From Setaria digitata (Eukaryota; Nematoda; Chromadorea; Rhabditida; Setariidae), in assembly GCA_003640385.1 (NCBI GenBank), contig RCAB01000213.1, positions 36,796-100,795 of the forward strand: a stretch of 64,000 nt of DNA. The letters are read 5' to 3'. A program made the translations under genes and the position numbers. Position 1 is the first letter of the stretch, and each line of letters starts with the position of its first letter. Positions 27,101 through 39,335 of the stretch are shown in pieces. The notes beneath the pieces are model-generated. The model ran no database searches. It was not told the origin of the DNA and saw only the letters and a list, made by a program, of their open reading frames with translations.

Positions 27101-28749
27101 AAAAGAAGTGGGGAAAAAAATTTACCTATAAGAAAATTTTACGAGTTGTCGTACACCAAATGGTGCAAAATCTCGAATATTTATGTCATAAACGGACGCC
27201 TGAATCAAGGCATCTAATGGTAAACGTGATTTAACTGATGGGCTCCTTCCATCCAAATATGGCATCGTGTGTTTATCAGCAAGTATCACTACGTTATCAT
27301 GTTCTACAAAAAAAGATCACTCTCATTTTTGGTTGAAAAATCTAAATATTTGCAATTCTATAGCTTTGACTTGATTCAGACCGTTATTAGAAACAGAATT
27401 TGTCGTCTCGAGAACTAAAGAAATCAAATATTTAAATTTACAATTGAGAAAACCATTTCCGGTAAAATGTGATTGTTCGAGATTACAACCTGAACTTCAG
27501 AAACTACACTTTCTAATTTTCTGACGTTACGATCATGGAAAATAAGTTATCAGTTATTATGATAATTTGGAGGTTATAATATCTTTTAAATGACAGTTTT
27601 ATCTCAATTCGTTAAATTGTTACCATGTATCGTTTTTGCAAATTCGATCTGAAATGCGATAATTGTCTCAAATAAATCATGATAATTATCGTCCCTGGAA
27701 AAACTTCGAAAGCTTATGGTTAAATTAATGACTGAATTTGAATTTAGACAAATCCCACTTCGCCAAGTACCAGATCTTGACTAAATGAAGAATTAAAAGT
27801 TGAATAACTTTCATTTTCAACAATTCATAATAACAGTTGAGACGTCTCGCCGATCGATAATTGAATATTTGCATGAAAATTAATCGAAATAAACAAGCCA
27901 AAAAATGATTTACAAGAAATTTCCTCATGAAGAAGCGTTTAAACTTGTGAATAGGAAAATGTAGAAAAAGATAAATTCTTATTTCATTTTCTAAACATAA
28001 TATGTCATCTTCTAATTTCTCAGTAGCAACCAAAGCCCTTAAAAAAGTTCTTTTTCGTGATCACTGGCTGGCTGCCAGTTGTTCGGAAGGAAGGAATTAA
28101 CAGCATAATTACATATCACTCAAAACTGGTTTTATCAGTATTCCGGTGAATGATCAATCTCACACCCGTCAATTTCCCACGGTCACAACTGTTCAGAAAT
28201 GGAACTGCTGCAGTGAAATGATCGAATCTGAGCAGAGCAATTAAAAATTTGAAAAAGTGAAGTTAATTAGCTTTTGTCGTCATATCAGTTTAGAATTTTG
28301 CTATATTCATCTCTCAGATAAGAATAACTATTTCATTTAAAACAGGCTGCAGTGCAGTGCATGTGATGGATCACAGGAAGCTAATAACATCAGATCAAAT
28401 GGACACTGGATGATATGGCAGTTGAGGAATCAAGTGGTCTAAAAAAAGAATCAGATTTTTAGGCATTTTGAATTTAAATTCATGCGAAATCTCTAAAAAG
28501 AAACTAAAAACTGCTTTTATCTTGTATCAATAATAGCAATATCACCAGACAACTTATCACATTAATTCACACTTTAGATAAAACAAAAACTACACAAACA
28601 AACCATATAGATGGTGCTGATAATACGAGAAGTGATCGATCAGGTTTGTGTACATTGAAAAATTCCGCTTGCACCGGTCGAATAATTAGCAGAAGTAAAG
28701 CACCGAAGATGTTCGGAGTTGAATGGTACCATAGACGGTTGTAGAACAT
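24188..28749 (-). CDS. Secreted deiminase-fold (PAD_porph-like) protein, probably catalytically dead
   Basis: Ten exons (28604-28749, 27624-27694, 27126-27303, 26629-26788, 26157-26204, 26045-26119, 25528-25602, 25075-25238, 24554-24647, 24188-24343) join in phase to 388 residues. A hydrophobic stretch ending at Ala28 reads as a cleavable signal peptide. The order of motifs recalls the agmatine/peptidylarginine deiminase family (pentein fold): VVILAD, PYLDGR, RDFAPF (116-121), VKFSYRPP, VVDNGINRAV (173-182), YVPVFG (309-314), then ISLRSLAWT (358-366). Length fits that family. Active members carry a GG-N motif, an H-x-D motif and a final Cys in a GG-x-x-[HR]C-x-T-x-Q box. Here SAQY precedes VVDNG, PEWAI replaces the H-x-D region, and Ser362 sits where the Cys belongs. 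Family membership is by remembered motifs, not alignment; loss of catalysis is inference. If wrong, it is an unrecognised conserved secreted protein. Confidence 0.6.
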
Positions 28750-31395
28750 GGCAGGAAAGAGGAAGATTGATTCTGTGATGATGGCGGTGTTTCTGTGGTG
28801 GTGATTCTGTCGTTTGTCAGTAAGTGGATCGTTATCAGCACATTTTTATATCCCAGCTGTGCGGTAATGAATCCTTCTTCCATATTTCTGTTCTATTGCT
28901 ATTGCTGTTGCGTTTTGTTGTCAACGACAGAGATGGATGGACGGATAGGCAAAGGGGTGGCATGATAAGGCGGCAGGCGGAAGGTTGAAAATCCGGAAAA
29001 GTGAACTTTCACGCATAAATTCGTCTTCCATCGTCATTGTTGCTGTTGTTTCGTTGATTTTCGTGGATAATTAGGTTGTAATTACAGCTTCTTGATTGCG
29101 CCTAAACATACATACACGCACACACACACCAATTCATTCGTACTCAAAGAAACCAGGATTTTATGCCCTCCGGGAAGCCGAAGCATGTTTTGCAGACACG
29201 GATGCACTACTACCGCTATCAGTACTATTACTACTGCTACTACAATTACTACCACTACAACCACTGCTACTACTACTACTACAGCCACTAAGTGCCACTA
29301 GGTCAAACAATAGCAGCAGCAATTCGAAATATCCCAAAATTTTCTGGATTTGCGGAGCGCAAAACTGGTTTTACAAAGAAAATCTTTTTTTTTTTTTCAA
29401 AGGTAAATGGGCTATTTCGCCTTAATTTGTCACAAAAGAAAAAGGGAAAAAAGCAATTGGTTGGAATGTATTGTTAACCTCGCAATTAATGAATGACCTG
29501 ATAAATAAATTTCACTTTCTGCTAAATAAAAAAACATAGACAATTTAAATTTCAACCAATTCACAATATTTACATCTTTTTTTTCTTATAAAAAATGAAA
29601 TAAGGACAAACAATTATTGATAGTCATCTAAGCACTCACGTTACATATCCGGCATACATTTTTATATTCTAAATATGATAGTCATCTCCAATGAATTAAC
29701 GTGGAACGCCATGGTGTTTAAACAACTGCCTAATTCTAGCTAAGATACTTCTCTCCTTAGATTTCAAAACAGCTTCACCTCAGATAGTCTAATAAAAGTG
29801 GGTCAAAGAAATAGAGGCATAATTAGAATTTACTTAATAAGATTTCATTTATTCCTTATTAAATGATGCTGTTTATAGATTTTTTTTTTTGCTTTATTTT
29901 TATATTTCAGTAAATTCTAATAAAGATAAAACTTGATTCATGGATTTTTTCTTTTTCGATTTTGAAAGGAAAGTGAAGCAATAGCATGTCGAATAAAAAA
30001 GAATATGAAGTTTGCTGATAGGAACATCCATTTCAAGCACCAGAATTACTAGAAGCCATTAATTTCACCAATAACAATTCAAGTATTCCGAATGTTGGAA
30101 AATAAAGAAAGAGGTAATAATTTATTTCTTTTTTTAGCAACAAAACTTGGGGTCGTAGTATCGCGGCACTGAAACGTTTAATGGGGTAGGGATTATTGCA
30201 GGATTCAACAAAGTCTCCGGAAGATGCACAGTGCATAAACTTTACCCTCATAGCAAAATTAGCGAGAGAGAGAGACAAAGCAAACACTAAAGGAAATTTA
30301 TTTGTAGTCAATTTTTTGTAAAAAATTGCAATAAACGTTGCTCTCTCATCTTTTTTTGCCATGTCATAGGACCTTTTTATTCTTACAATTCTCAAAATTG
30401 TCTACTTACTAATTACATGTTATCTGATCATGCATGTACTGATGTGAATCACTTTGAATTTTTGCAGTAAAATTAAATTTGAGAGAAATTTTGAAAAGTG
30501 AAAGGTAGAAATTGCCAAGTTTTGGAAGAACAATAACACCTAAAATTCTGACAGATATTCAGAACAATGTAACACACAATTGGGACATCGTTTGCAAAGC
30601 TCTGAATAACATCTTCATTTTGAGGACATAGTGATGTGGTGGTGATTATGTACTATTTGGAAAGGAACAGGTGCCTGTCAAGTTGACCTTGAAAAGAAAA
30701 GAAAATTATGTCAGTATACCTGTTTGATTGGAAAAGTTCCGGGTGAAAAAAGAAAGATCGGAACGGAAAGACTGTTCTCCTCATAATATTACATTGTTGA
30801 TATTACTATTATTATTGGTATTAATATCATTATTGTTATTCGGGAAATTAGTAAATTTCGTCAAAATTCCTTGTGGATTTCAAATTAAAAAAAATGGAAA
30901 AGTGAAATGAAAATAAATGGCCATTTCTGATCCATGTGAAATTAGCAGCTTTTTTTTTTCTAAAGTCTTGATAAGTTGAAAAATTTATTGTTCTCAAAAT
31001 TCAAAAAAATTCCATTATAATGAAAAGAAATAGTAACGGGGTCAAGGAGGTGAGATCAAGTCTAAGTAGGTCATCTTCAGAAAAAAATTGCTGTACAAAT
31101 TACTCTACTTCAAAACAGCAATAAATTTTGGGTTTGAAATAAATTTCATTTTCCTTCCAGTGTATTTGATATGTTATGTCATTACCATCACTTATAGAAC
31201 TACCTATCATTTCTCTCTCAGTTAAACTTATTATACTTCTGCTAAATATTAATTTCTGAAGGTGAAATATGCACAGGTGATTATTTTCAATAATTTTTGC
31301 AAAGCCTGTGTTTGTGTTTTGGATCTTTCTAAACAAAGGATTTTTGCGTGAAATACTCACACTTTGTTTTCGCAGAGATTTCATTCATTCGTTAT
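28750..31395. other. Intergenic with microsatellites, no gene supported
   Basis: This spacer is upstream of the deiminase-like gene. It has a CA run at about 29115-29130, an ACT-type trinucleotide repeat at 29209-29290, and AT-rich remainder. A minus-strand frame at 30033-30395 is open for 120 codons but lacks any recognisable motif; I do not call it a gene. Confidence 0.5.
29209..29290. repeat. ACT/ACC trinucleotide repeat
   Basis: Imperfect array of ACT, ACC and GCT triplets. It produces Thr- or Leu-rich frames on + and a Val-rich frame on -, which are by-products. Confidence 0.8.
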
Positions 31396-31687
31396 TTACT
31401 CTGAAAGACATATCACAATGTAACGAAGTTCATAAGGAAACCTAGCTCCAATATATCGCTGATAACGAAGATATCGTCGATAATGCAATAGTTCAAATAG
31501 AGCTCTTCGGCACCTATTTCCATTTTGAGATGCAATTTTCGTTGTCTTGTCGTTCCAGTAACATGGCAAAAAAAGCAAGCGCACACCTTACAGAAACCCA
31601 AAAACCGGCTCCTAATAAGCAAAAAGGAAGCATTTCATGCGACCCACCTTTCGCTGAAATTTGAGTTTGCACACCATGTCGTTGCAT
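31396..31687 (-). CDS. Small predicted single-pass membrane protein
   Basis: Two exons, 31587-31687 and 31396-31513, separated by a 73-base intron with canonical AAG/GT and ATAG/G borders, join in phase to 72 residues. The N-terminus is polar, residues about 20-35 are hydrophobic (MLPFCLLGAGFWVS), and the rest is unusually rich in Arg and Tyr (RRYLRYQRYIG). That shape is common in small mitochondrial inner-membrane or ER proteins, but I recognise no family. It lies 951 bases downstream of the TFIIE-beta stop on the same strand, so it may be the last gene of an operon with TFIIE-beta and eIF2D. An open frame on the opposite strand is its shadow. Confidence 0.45.
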
Positions 31688-32638
31688 CCGGGTCAAATGT
31701 CATGTCAACCAAACCAAAAAGTCACCCGGTATCCGTTGTCATGCCCTCATTAACCAATCTTCGATTACAAAACCTACGAAATTGCAAACATCCATTTTTT
31801 CTCTGCACTTCCCAGCATCACTTATCAAAAACGTTCCGGATATTAATACAACCCACAATCCGCCAAACAGGCTATTCCCACTGAGCACCTCTCCTTTCCT
31901 TTCTGCTTCATTGTTTATAATTTAATTTGACTATCGCTATTGGTTACCAAAGGTCACCAAAAGATTAGCGATTTGGGGCATTTCCTGTTTTTAAGCGATT
32001 TCAAATTCCGTGATTTGGGGTGACTGCAGTACTCCAACCATGATCTAACATTAGAACAGGTACTGCCGCTGACAACTTGCAACTAAAATATAAACCAAAT
32101 TCGTTCCCCAATATCCGCTCCATTTCAATTCTATCTCTGAATATGTTCAAAATAGTGGCGTATTTGACAGTGTGGACTTGAGATGACAATAGGATCACCA
32201 TTTTATGCTAAATAATCACCTGGCATGTGCATGCCAGATAATCCTTTAACCTGACATACAAAACATAGAGTCAAACACAAGGACTGCTTAAATATTTATG
32301 CTGTGACACGAATTTCAGTTAAATTTTATTTGATTTTCTACTCACGATCTGAGACTTTGAAAGACTTAATTGTCAGAGTGTAACATCAGAAAGGTAAAGG
32401 AAAAATTCTATAATATATTAAAATTGGAGCCTAGAAATGTAACGGTACTGCTTACTTACATGGTAGCTTGACAAGTACAAAAAATTAGGAGGAAGCCATC
32501 CGCTTGAATAACTGAAGAGAATGACTAACTGAATCTACAGATTATCATTAATATGAAAAGTATGACGAAAATATTTGATTTGAACATATGTGCATTTTCC
32601 AGTTGCAGGAAGTGCCATTATTTTAAAAAGTACTCCAA
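31688..32638. other. Spacer between TFIIE-beta and small membrane protein
   Basis: This 951-base AT-rich stretch would hold the 3' UTR of TFIIE-beta. No gene or ordered structure is seen. Confidence 0.55.
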
Positions 32639-34933
32639 CTAAGTTGAATAATCTTCTAATACATCAGTTAAATGTTCGTTATGAACTTTTTGATTAGCCC
32701 GCCGCCGTGGAACTTTTCGTTTGGGTGGTGCAGCATTCACTTTTTTCGGTGCCAAATCTTTCATCACATCAATTCCATGTTTTTGCAGATATTCTTCGAT
32801 TTTTTTCTCGTCTAGATGATCAACAGATGCGTTTCTCCACAAACTTTTGAATTCTATAAATTGAAATTTAAAACTATTGATTAGAAGCAAAATCCAACAA
32901 AGGCTTCTGGAGTGGACAAATTCAATGATTTTTTTTTCCAACTCTCCTCTAAAAAAAGAACACAGAAAAATTCGTCAACTTAATGCCTCATATCAAATCT
33001 TCTCGAGATTCCAATTCCTTTAATGTTTTTTTTTTCTTTTTTTTTTTTTTTTTATTATTATGCTCCTTCCTCTTTCCACTAAATAGAAAACTTTTCTAAT
33101 TAGCGCTATGAAATAACGACCGCATATCATTCCCACAAGTTCATCGAAAATCCTCATTATTTTAAGAGTTCTCATCGATAACATCATTTAGAATTTCTGA
33201 GCTCAGAAGGATCTAAGCAGAACAAGCTACAAAATTTCTAGTTGATATCAGGACATAAAATACATCTTACTTTCATCAACTTCGTAATCAGTAGCAGGGT
33301 CATTATAAAAATAAACATGGTCCTTGCGCTTGTTGATCATCGTGTGTACATCAATTACGACATTACTGAGTGCCTAAAATGGATAAGAGTCGTTCCATAC
33401 AGCAATGCTCCAGACATGCTGGAATAATCAGCTCTTCATTATATGTATTATCCTCGTTGAACTCTAAAAGTTGGGGAACAGTGAATGCATAACTCGATGA
33501 ACTGTAGCAACCTTAACTTTTTAGAACAAGACAGAAGTGAAGTCTATATCCCACGCTTAATATACCTCAATATGCTTTTCAGCAGCAGGTATGCATTCGT
33601 TGAGGTCCGACAGCAAAATGCCACCCTTCCCCTCGACATGATATTTTTTTAGCAAAGCTAATAAAGAATTCTTTCCTTTGATCTTGTAAGGAGGCTTGAA
33701 AAGATATTTCCCATTTTCGTCGATAGTTAATCGTGGATTCATTGGCAAAGACTAAAACAGAACAATTCCATTGTAACATATTGAGGAAAATGATATGGTA
33801 ACGACAGAAATCACCGCATAAATGTGAGAGTTTTTCTGAGATTTTAGCAAAAAATATACCAATTATTCTCTAAGAAGTTCGACGAAATTAAAATTTAACT
33901 AAGATTATAAAACCCAAAATGCAGAATGCAAACATGGAAAAATAAAGTTTTTTAAATGAACTGAAGCAAAAGAAATAAGACGATGAAATTTTCTAGAAAA
34001 AGCATTAATAAGGATTAAAAAGATACAATAAAAACAAACTTCTTGAAGCCATGCTTCTGATTTTTTCCCAAGATCATATATTTGTAATTCTTCCAGAATC
34101 TCTTTTAAACTTAATGCCCATTGTTGTGATGATAAATGTCGTTTCTACAAATGACAGAATAGTGAACAGTTAAAAAAAAAAACCTATAACGAGAGAATTT
34201 TCTAATATAACCAAAATTCTGACCATAAGCAGGCAATCCATCATCAACTTACGAAAAAACAGTACAGATAAATAATAAAAGAAAACGAAAATCATATTAC
34301 TTTCATGTAATCAACAATTTTAGCCATAGTTCCGAAATTTACAGCATTTGATGTCGACTGCGCAGAAGGATTTTTAGAGTTGAAGTCGGAGAGAGCTAGA
34401 AGGAGAGAAGTTCGTAAAGAAATGGCAATTCGTAGAAACACATAGACGACATTTGAATTAGATGCCAAGTCGAATTGAAAGCACTCCATGATCCAGGATA
34501 TAGCAGTTGTTTTCAAACAAACAAAAAAGAAAAAAAGGCATAAAAATTACGAATTCAAGTTGCGACTTCAATGCACAACTCATGCTGCAATTTTGACATT
34601 ACTTAATATTGCAGTTGCAAAGAGGCAGAGTAATTCTGAAGCAACCGTAAGAGATAAGATGGAATTTTTAGCAATTATTTAAAAAAGCTTACACTTAGCC
34701 GCTAACTGTGGATCGCTGTATACTTTCCGTTTTTTCTTCCGGCTTGCTTCTGCACTAAAATTTCCCAAACTTTAAGATTGATATAGAGTAGTTTTCCAAA
34801 ATCAATACTGGAAGAAAACGTACTCGTATGTGGAATGTGATGTAGAAGTCGTCGCACTTTTTCGAGCCATTTCAACAGCTTGTGTTGCTCGCGCTTTAAA
34901 CGCTGCTTGCTGTTTCAGTAATACTGGGTCCAT
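32639..34933 (-). CDS. GTF2E2: TFIIE-beta, general transcription factor IIE subunit 2
   Basis: Seven exons (34824-34933, 34693-34754, 34301-34395, 34040-34144, 33566-33751, 33271-33373, 32639-32853) join in phase to 291 residues, the same length as the human protein. It starts MDPVLLKQ like human MDPSLLRE, has a basic KKKRK stretch, then the winged-helix core (VNFGTMAKIVDYMK; GKYLFKPPYKIKGK; GKGGILLSDL), the segment FKSLWRN and DEKKIEEYLQKHGI, and the conserved basic tail ending HNEHLTDVLEDYS. It partners TFIIE-alpha in the Pol II pre-initiation complex, where TFIIE recruits and stimulates TFIIH and helps keep the promoter open. Two acceptor-like AGs directly precede the ATG, so the mRNA is probably trans-spliced. 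It lies downstream of eIF2D on the same strand. Recognition is firm throughout. Confidence 0.95.
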
Positions 34934-34934
34934 C

Positions 34935-34946
34935 CTAAACCTGAAA
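34935..34946 (-). promoter_or_regulatory. Candidate spliced-leader acceptor, TFIIE-beta
   Basis: On the minus strand TTTCAG is followed at once by TTTAG, and a single G separates the second AG from the start codon. This is the arrangement of nematode trans-splice acceptors and is expected for a downstream operon gene. A cis intron with an upstream 5' UTR exon is the alternative. Confidence 0.45.
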
Positions 34947-36269
34947 CCACACAGAACCTTAACCAGAACTACTGGTACATCATACTCGATTATCCTCTCT
35001 AGCGCATGATTATCGCGGCACATTGCTGGTCCACAGTGAAACAACTCCGTACAAGCAACGATAGCTAATCCATCTTTTATCAATTTTCTTCTCCATTTCT
35101 AACTTGCAATTTCCTGTTATTAACAGGAACAAATGATTAATAAGGGCTTGATGGATGTAAAAAAGATGTGCCACACTTTCCAGACTTCGCACATCACGTA
35201 AGAAGTAGGAGTCCTCGACCTTTTGACTTTACCGAACAATAAAATTCACATTTTTATTTAATTCCTAAAATATTAATTAATAACAACCTGACCCACAGCT
35301 ACACATAAACCACTTCAGACAGAGGTAGGATCTGATAAAAATCATTATTCAAGTACGAAAAGGCTAAAACAACCCCATACTTCACTAGTGCCTTTTGTGT
35401 TACATTTTATTCTTTTGAATGAGCTCAATTACATAGATTAACCAGCTTAGCTGGTCGATTTAGATTGATATCAAAGCATTTGTTTACTGAGATCAGTTGA
35501 AGATAGTATAGAAACATTCATTTTATCCCAAAAACTGAGTTTTAAATGTGAAAAATATAAATATATTAATTTCGCAAGTTAAACTAGACGTACTCGTAAT
35601 CACATTATAGCAACAAATCCTAATAAGTGAAGGATAAACGTAGTTTTTTTCATAAGATTTCGCGATAATTTAATTATCGAACCCTTCCATTTAGTATAGC
35701 GGACAGTATATCCTAAGAGAAAAAGAAATGAACAAGTAAAGTTGTAAAGTTTAAGGAAAAACAAATAAAATGAACTCTTCTCAGGACTAAATTATAACGA
35801 AGCACGCTGAAACAGTTATTACCATATCAAGAGTCCAAAAGATAACCTCTAATTTCGCGTTCATCAACACAAAAGTAATCGCAAGACCGATCATAGCTAC
35901 TGGTCAGGATACTAAAACGTCCCTCACAATTTAGTGAAGAAGGTTAATAGCAGTTACGGCAAATAAAAATTGTATTTCCTACTACCCATAAGATGTTATG
36001 CTATTTCTAACAGAAGCGAAGAGAATATCTGGATCCCCCTAGGATGAGATTATCCCATAAATTGTACAATACAAATAACTAACAATAAAAGGAAGAAAAA
36101 CTGCATACCATCAAAAGAAAGTATACTCCCAATAAAGAAGAAAAAAAGAAACACTTTTTCAATATTTTCATCGTAGAGTTTTACGAAACAATTATCAATA
36201 ATATCAACAGATAAGGCATTTCCAAACTTATTTATAGATCTGCAAATAAAACAGTTGACCAGAAAAAAT
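34947..36269. other. Spacer between eIF2D and TFIIE-beta
   Basis: About 1.3 kb, AT-rich, between two same-strand genes. It presumably contains the eIF2D 3' UTR and either the TFIIE-beta promoter or an operon intercistronic region. No gene is seen in it. Confidence 0.55.
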
Positions 36270-39200
36270 TCATCGCTTCTTTGGAATAAGTTCGAGACCC
36301 GTCATATACTTCTTGTCAACACCATATTTAGAAAGAAGATTGCTGATAAACAAAACCTGAAAACAGAGATACAGGAAAAAATCCAAGAGAGTTCTTCAAT
36401 ACTATGACAAATTTAATTCAAACTTGCAACAAGGAGAAAAAAAAACCTTGTCTTTATATTAAGTACTAACACGATCATGTAACATATCTATCATAGATAC
36501 CGAATCACCTTGACCTATTTACATATTTTTTAGTAATTTCAAACAGTGCCCTCCTGTTAACATTTACTAAGAACACAAAGTTTTCTCTAGATTCTTTTTG
36601 TTTGAAGTCCTCTTCTTGAAACCACACTTGACCATATTGTTCATGATATCAAAACTCCAATACGAAAATGATCAAGAAATGTTAGAAGGCCTTTTTAAGT
36701 CAAACATTAAGATGAATAAAATGATCACTTGATTTCCCTGCACTAAAATTTGAGGACCTTCACATTCTGCAGCATCATTCACAACAACAGCACTTGTCGC
36801 CACACCTATTTGTATTTCACGGCAAAATTTCTTATGATCAATTCCATAAATGCTCAGATTATTCACCAGGGTTACCTTCTTATTACCAGCACGATTTTCA
36901 ATCTAAAAATTACAATTATTAAATTCCTTAAAAGTAAAACTTCCTGAATTCTTAAGAAAAAGATGCAGTTTCCAAATCTTAATAATAATAAAGATAATTT
37001 CCTTATCTTCATTTCAAACTTTAGTGCTCTGAGCTGCAAATTTATTTTATGAAATACTTGATAAAATCACCATCAAGGAAAAAGATTGTCACCTTTCGAC
37101 TATCATATGCCAAAACACTTTTGTTCTACTAAGATACACCGTATCATCACATTGCATTTTATGCCGCAAATCATTGTTGCTTTTGCAGAAACACATTTTT
37201 CTTTCAGAGAAAATAGAAATTTCGTTTATATATAAGAAATATAAGAAACTTTAACCTTAAATGTGATTTTTGGCAGTTTTGACTTCCGTGTCAACTGCTT
37301 TCCATCAGCTGCAGTAATAACATAAGTCTTAGTCATTTTTGATATGATTGTTTGAAACAGTGTGTTCCAATCCACTCGTTCACGAGATTGAAACAATGAT
37401 ATCAGCGTATCATCAGTAAGTACGACTAGTTTACCTTCCATGGTTGGATTCTAGAAAAAGTCGAAAATCAATAATTTAAAATACTTAAGAATTTTAGTTT
37501 ATATCCAGGAGTAAAAATACATTGGTTCTGCAGAACCAACACATGAACCATCTGCAAAAAAATAGAACAGATATCACTGCAATGAAACATTTCCCATAGT
37601 TTTTGTAATTTCAAATATCAAAATAATCCTACTAAGAGATTTGTAGTTATGTTGTCTTAATAATGCATTAATAAATAATAATAACAACTAAAACACATCA
37701 AATGATCAAAGCTGCACGACCTTTACATACTGAAACCTCTGGTATAAAGGAAAAAATGAAATGTAGCTGAATCAGTAAAAGTGAAAGCATCCAACGTAAA
37801 TATTCTAAGAAAGATATCCAAAAAAGTGTCATTCGAATATGTAACTTGCTTTATCTTTCACGTATGCAGTGATTATTTTTCTTGCTTCTGCATTATTCAT
37901 CAAATCACCCTTTTCACAGTTACCGCGAAAAATTGCCGACACTGATTCGGTAACAGCAAGATAATCATCTACTTTAACCATTTTCCTTTCAGTTTTTACA
38001 TCAACATTTTCATCGGTTATCTTAAAATTTTTCAGTAGTGGATGCTGCCAATTCACCTGAAACAGTGACTGCAAATTCAAAAATTATCAGGAAAGATAAT
38101 AATGACAAATTCTTTATCATTCAGATGTTTTTTTTTGGTGATAAGTGGGTACCTTAAAAGACAGCACAAGCTTACTAAAATTAAAACATACGCATCTACT
38201 AAATTCAATGTAGAACAGTAACTGCTTATATCGGGAATAAATATTAATACGAGTTCTGAAATGAAAGAAACATAGAAAATAACAGAACTGTTCGAATCCC
38301 CAACCTCAGAAATCATTTCTGACCCCTTCTGCTTGTTGGTTATAACTTTCACAATAGGTTCACTGCCGCTCCTGTTGATAACATCTAGAAAAACGCTAAA
38401 TTTTTTATAGACTGTTTTCTTCATATCAATCCGTCGACCTGATGGCACACACGACAGGAGATAGCGTGAGTAAAATTCTCCAACATCCAGTGGCAGCTGT
38501 CCTTTTTTAGTTATACGATATTTCAGGGCTGCTAAGAAACAACGTTCTAGCTAAAAAAAAAAAAGCAATTTTCACGCTTTCTTAATAACTTCGTAATGAC
38601 ATAAGCTGTAGATAATATAGGCAAGGATAATAGAGATAACATAACATTCCTGTAATTAATGAGTAAAATATCTATCAAATTACATAAAAGAAAAAATTTC
38701 GAAAATTTATCAACTTCGAAAATTTATCAACCGAAGAGCCAGGTAGTTTCAGAAAAGAAAAAGAAAATCTAACCAAAATTTCTATTGCATCAAGGTCCTT
38801 AACTCCTTTTTCAGTTTGATTTTCTATAGCAATTGTTAATTCACCCATTTCTTGTTTGATACTAGACGCAGCATCAAACGATGGGTCATTAAGTGCTTCA
38901 TCAGGCACTTCGCTAGTAATTCCATCCACTGCTGAAGAACCCAAAGCCGGAAATTCAGTTTCATAATTTCTAGACGATGCATCAGCTACAACCAGCCTTT
39001 CAACAGAAACTTCCAAAGGCTGTCCATGAGATCCCACATTCCTAAATAAATAGAAAGCATCAAAACAGAGCACAAAGCTCGAATCTTTGGATGATAAGCG
39101 ACTCGCAAGTGAACCTGCAGCAAATCGGAGAATGAATACACAAATTCAGCTAGATAAGTCTTCCTTTTTGTAGCACAATGAACAAATGCTGACTGGAACG

Positions 39201-39298
39201 ACACATACTAAAGGAAAATTTTTGGTACCATAACATATATATATATGTTATGCAATAGAAATTTTGGTTAGATTTTCTTTTTCTTTTCTTTTTCTTTT

Positions 39299-39335
<37 letters not shown>

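Noticed and set aside
27997..28037. 41-base microexon for the deiminase-like gene (ALVATEKLEDDIL)
   Set aside because: It joins exon 1 in phase but leaves the next exon in a frame that then reaches a stop. Joining exon 1 directly to 27624-27694 gives a continuous frame that also matches the expected family sequence.
29082..29425. Val-rich and Leu/Thr-rich open frames
   Set aside because: They read through CA and ACT repeats; no start context, splice context or conserved motif.
31525..31884. 119-codon plus-strand frame
   Set aside because: It is antisense to the two-exon small membrane protein, which has proper splice sites; the plus frame has no motif.
38290..38310. GTTCGAATCC-like sequence resembling a tRNA B box
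   Set aside because: No cloverleaf or A box can be folded around it, and it overlaps the donor of eIF2D exon 7.
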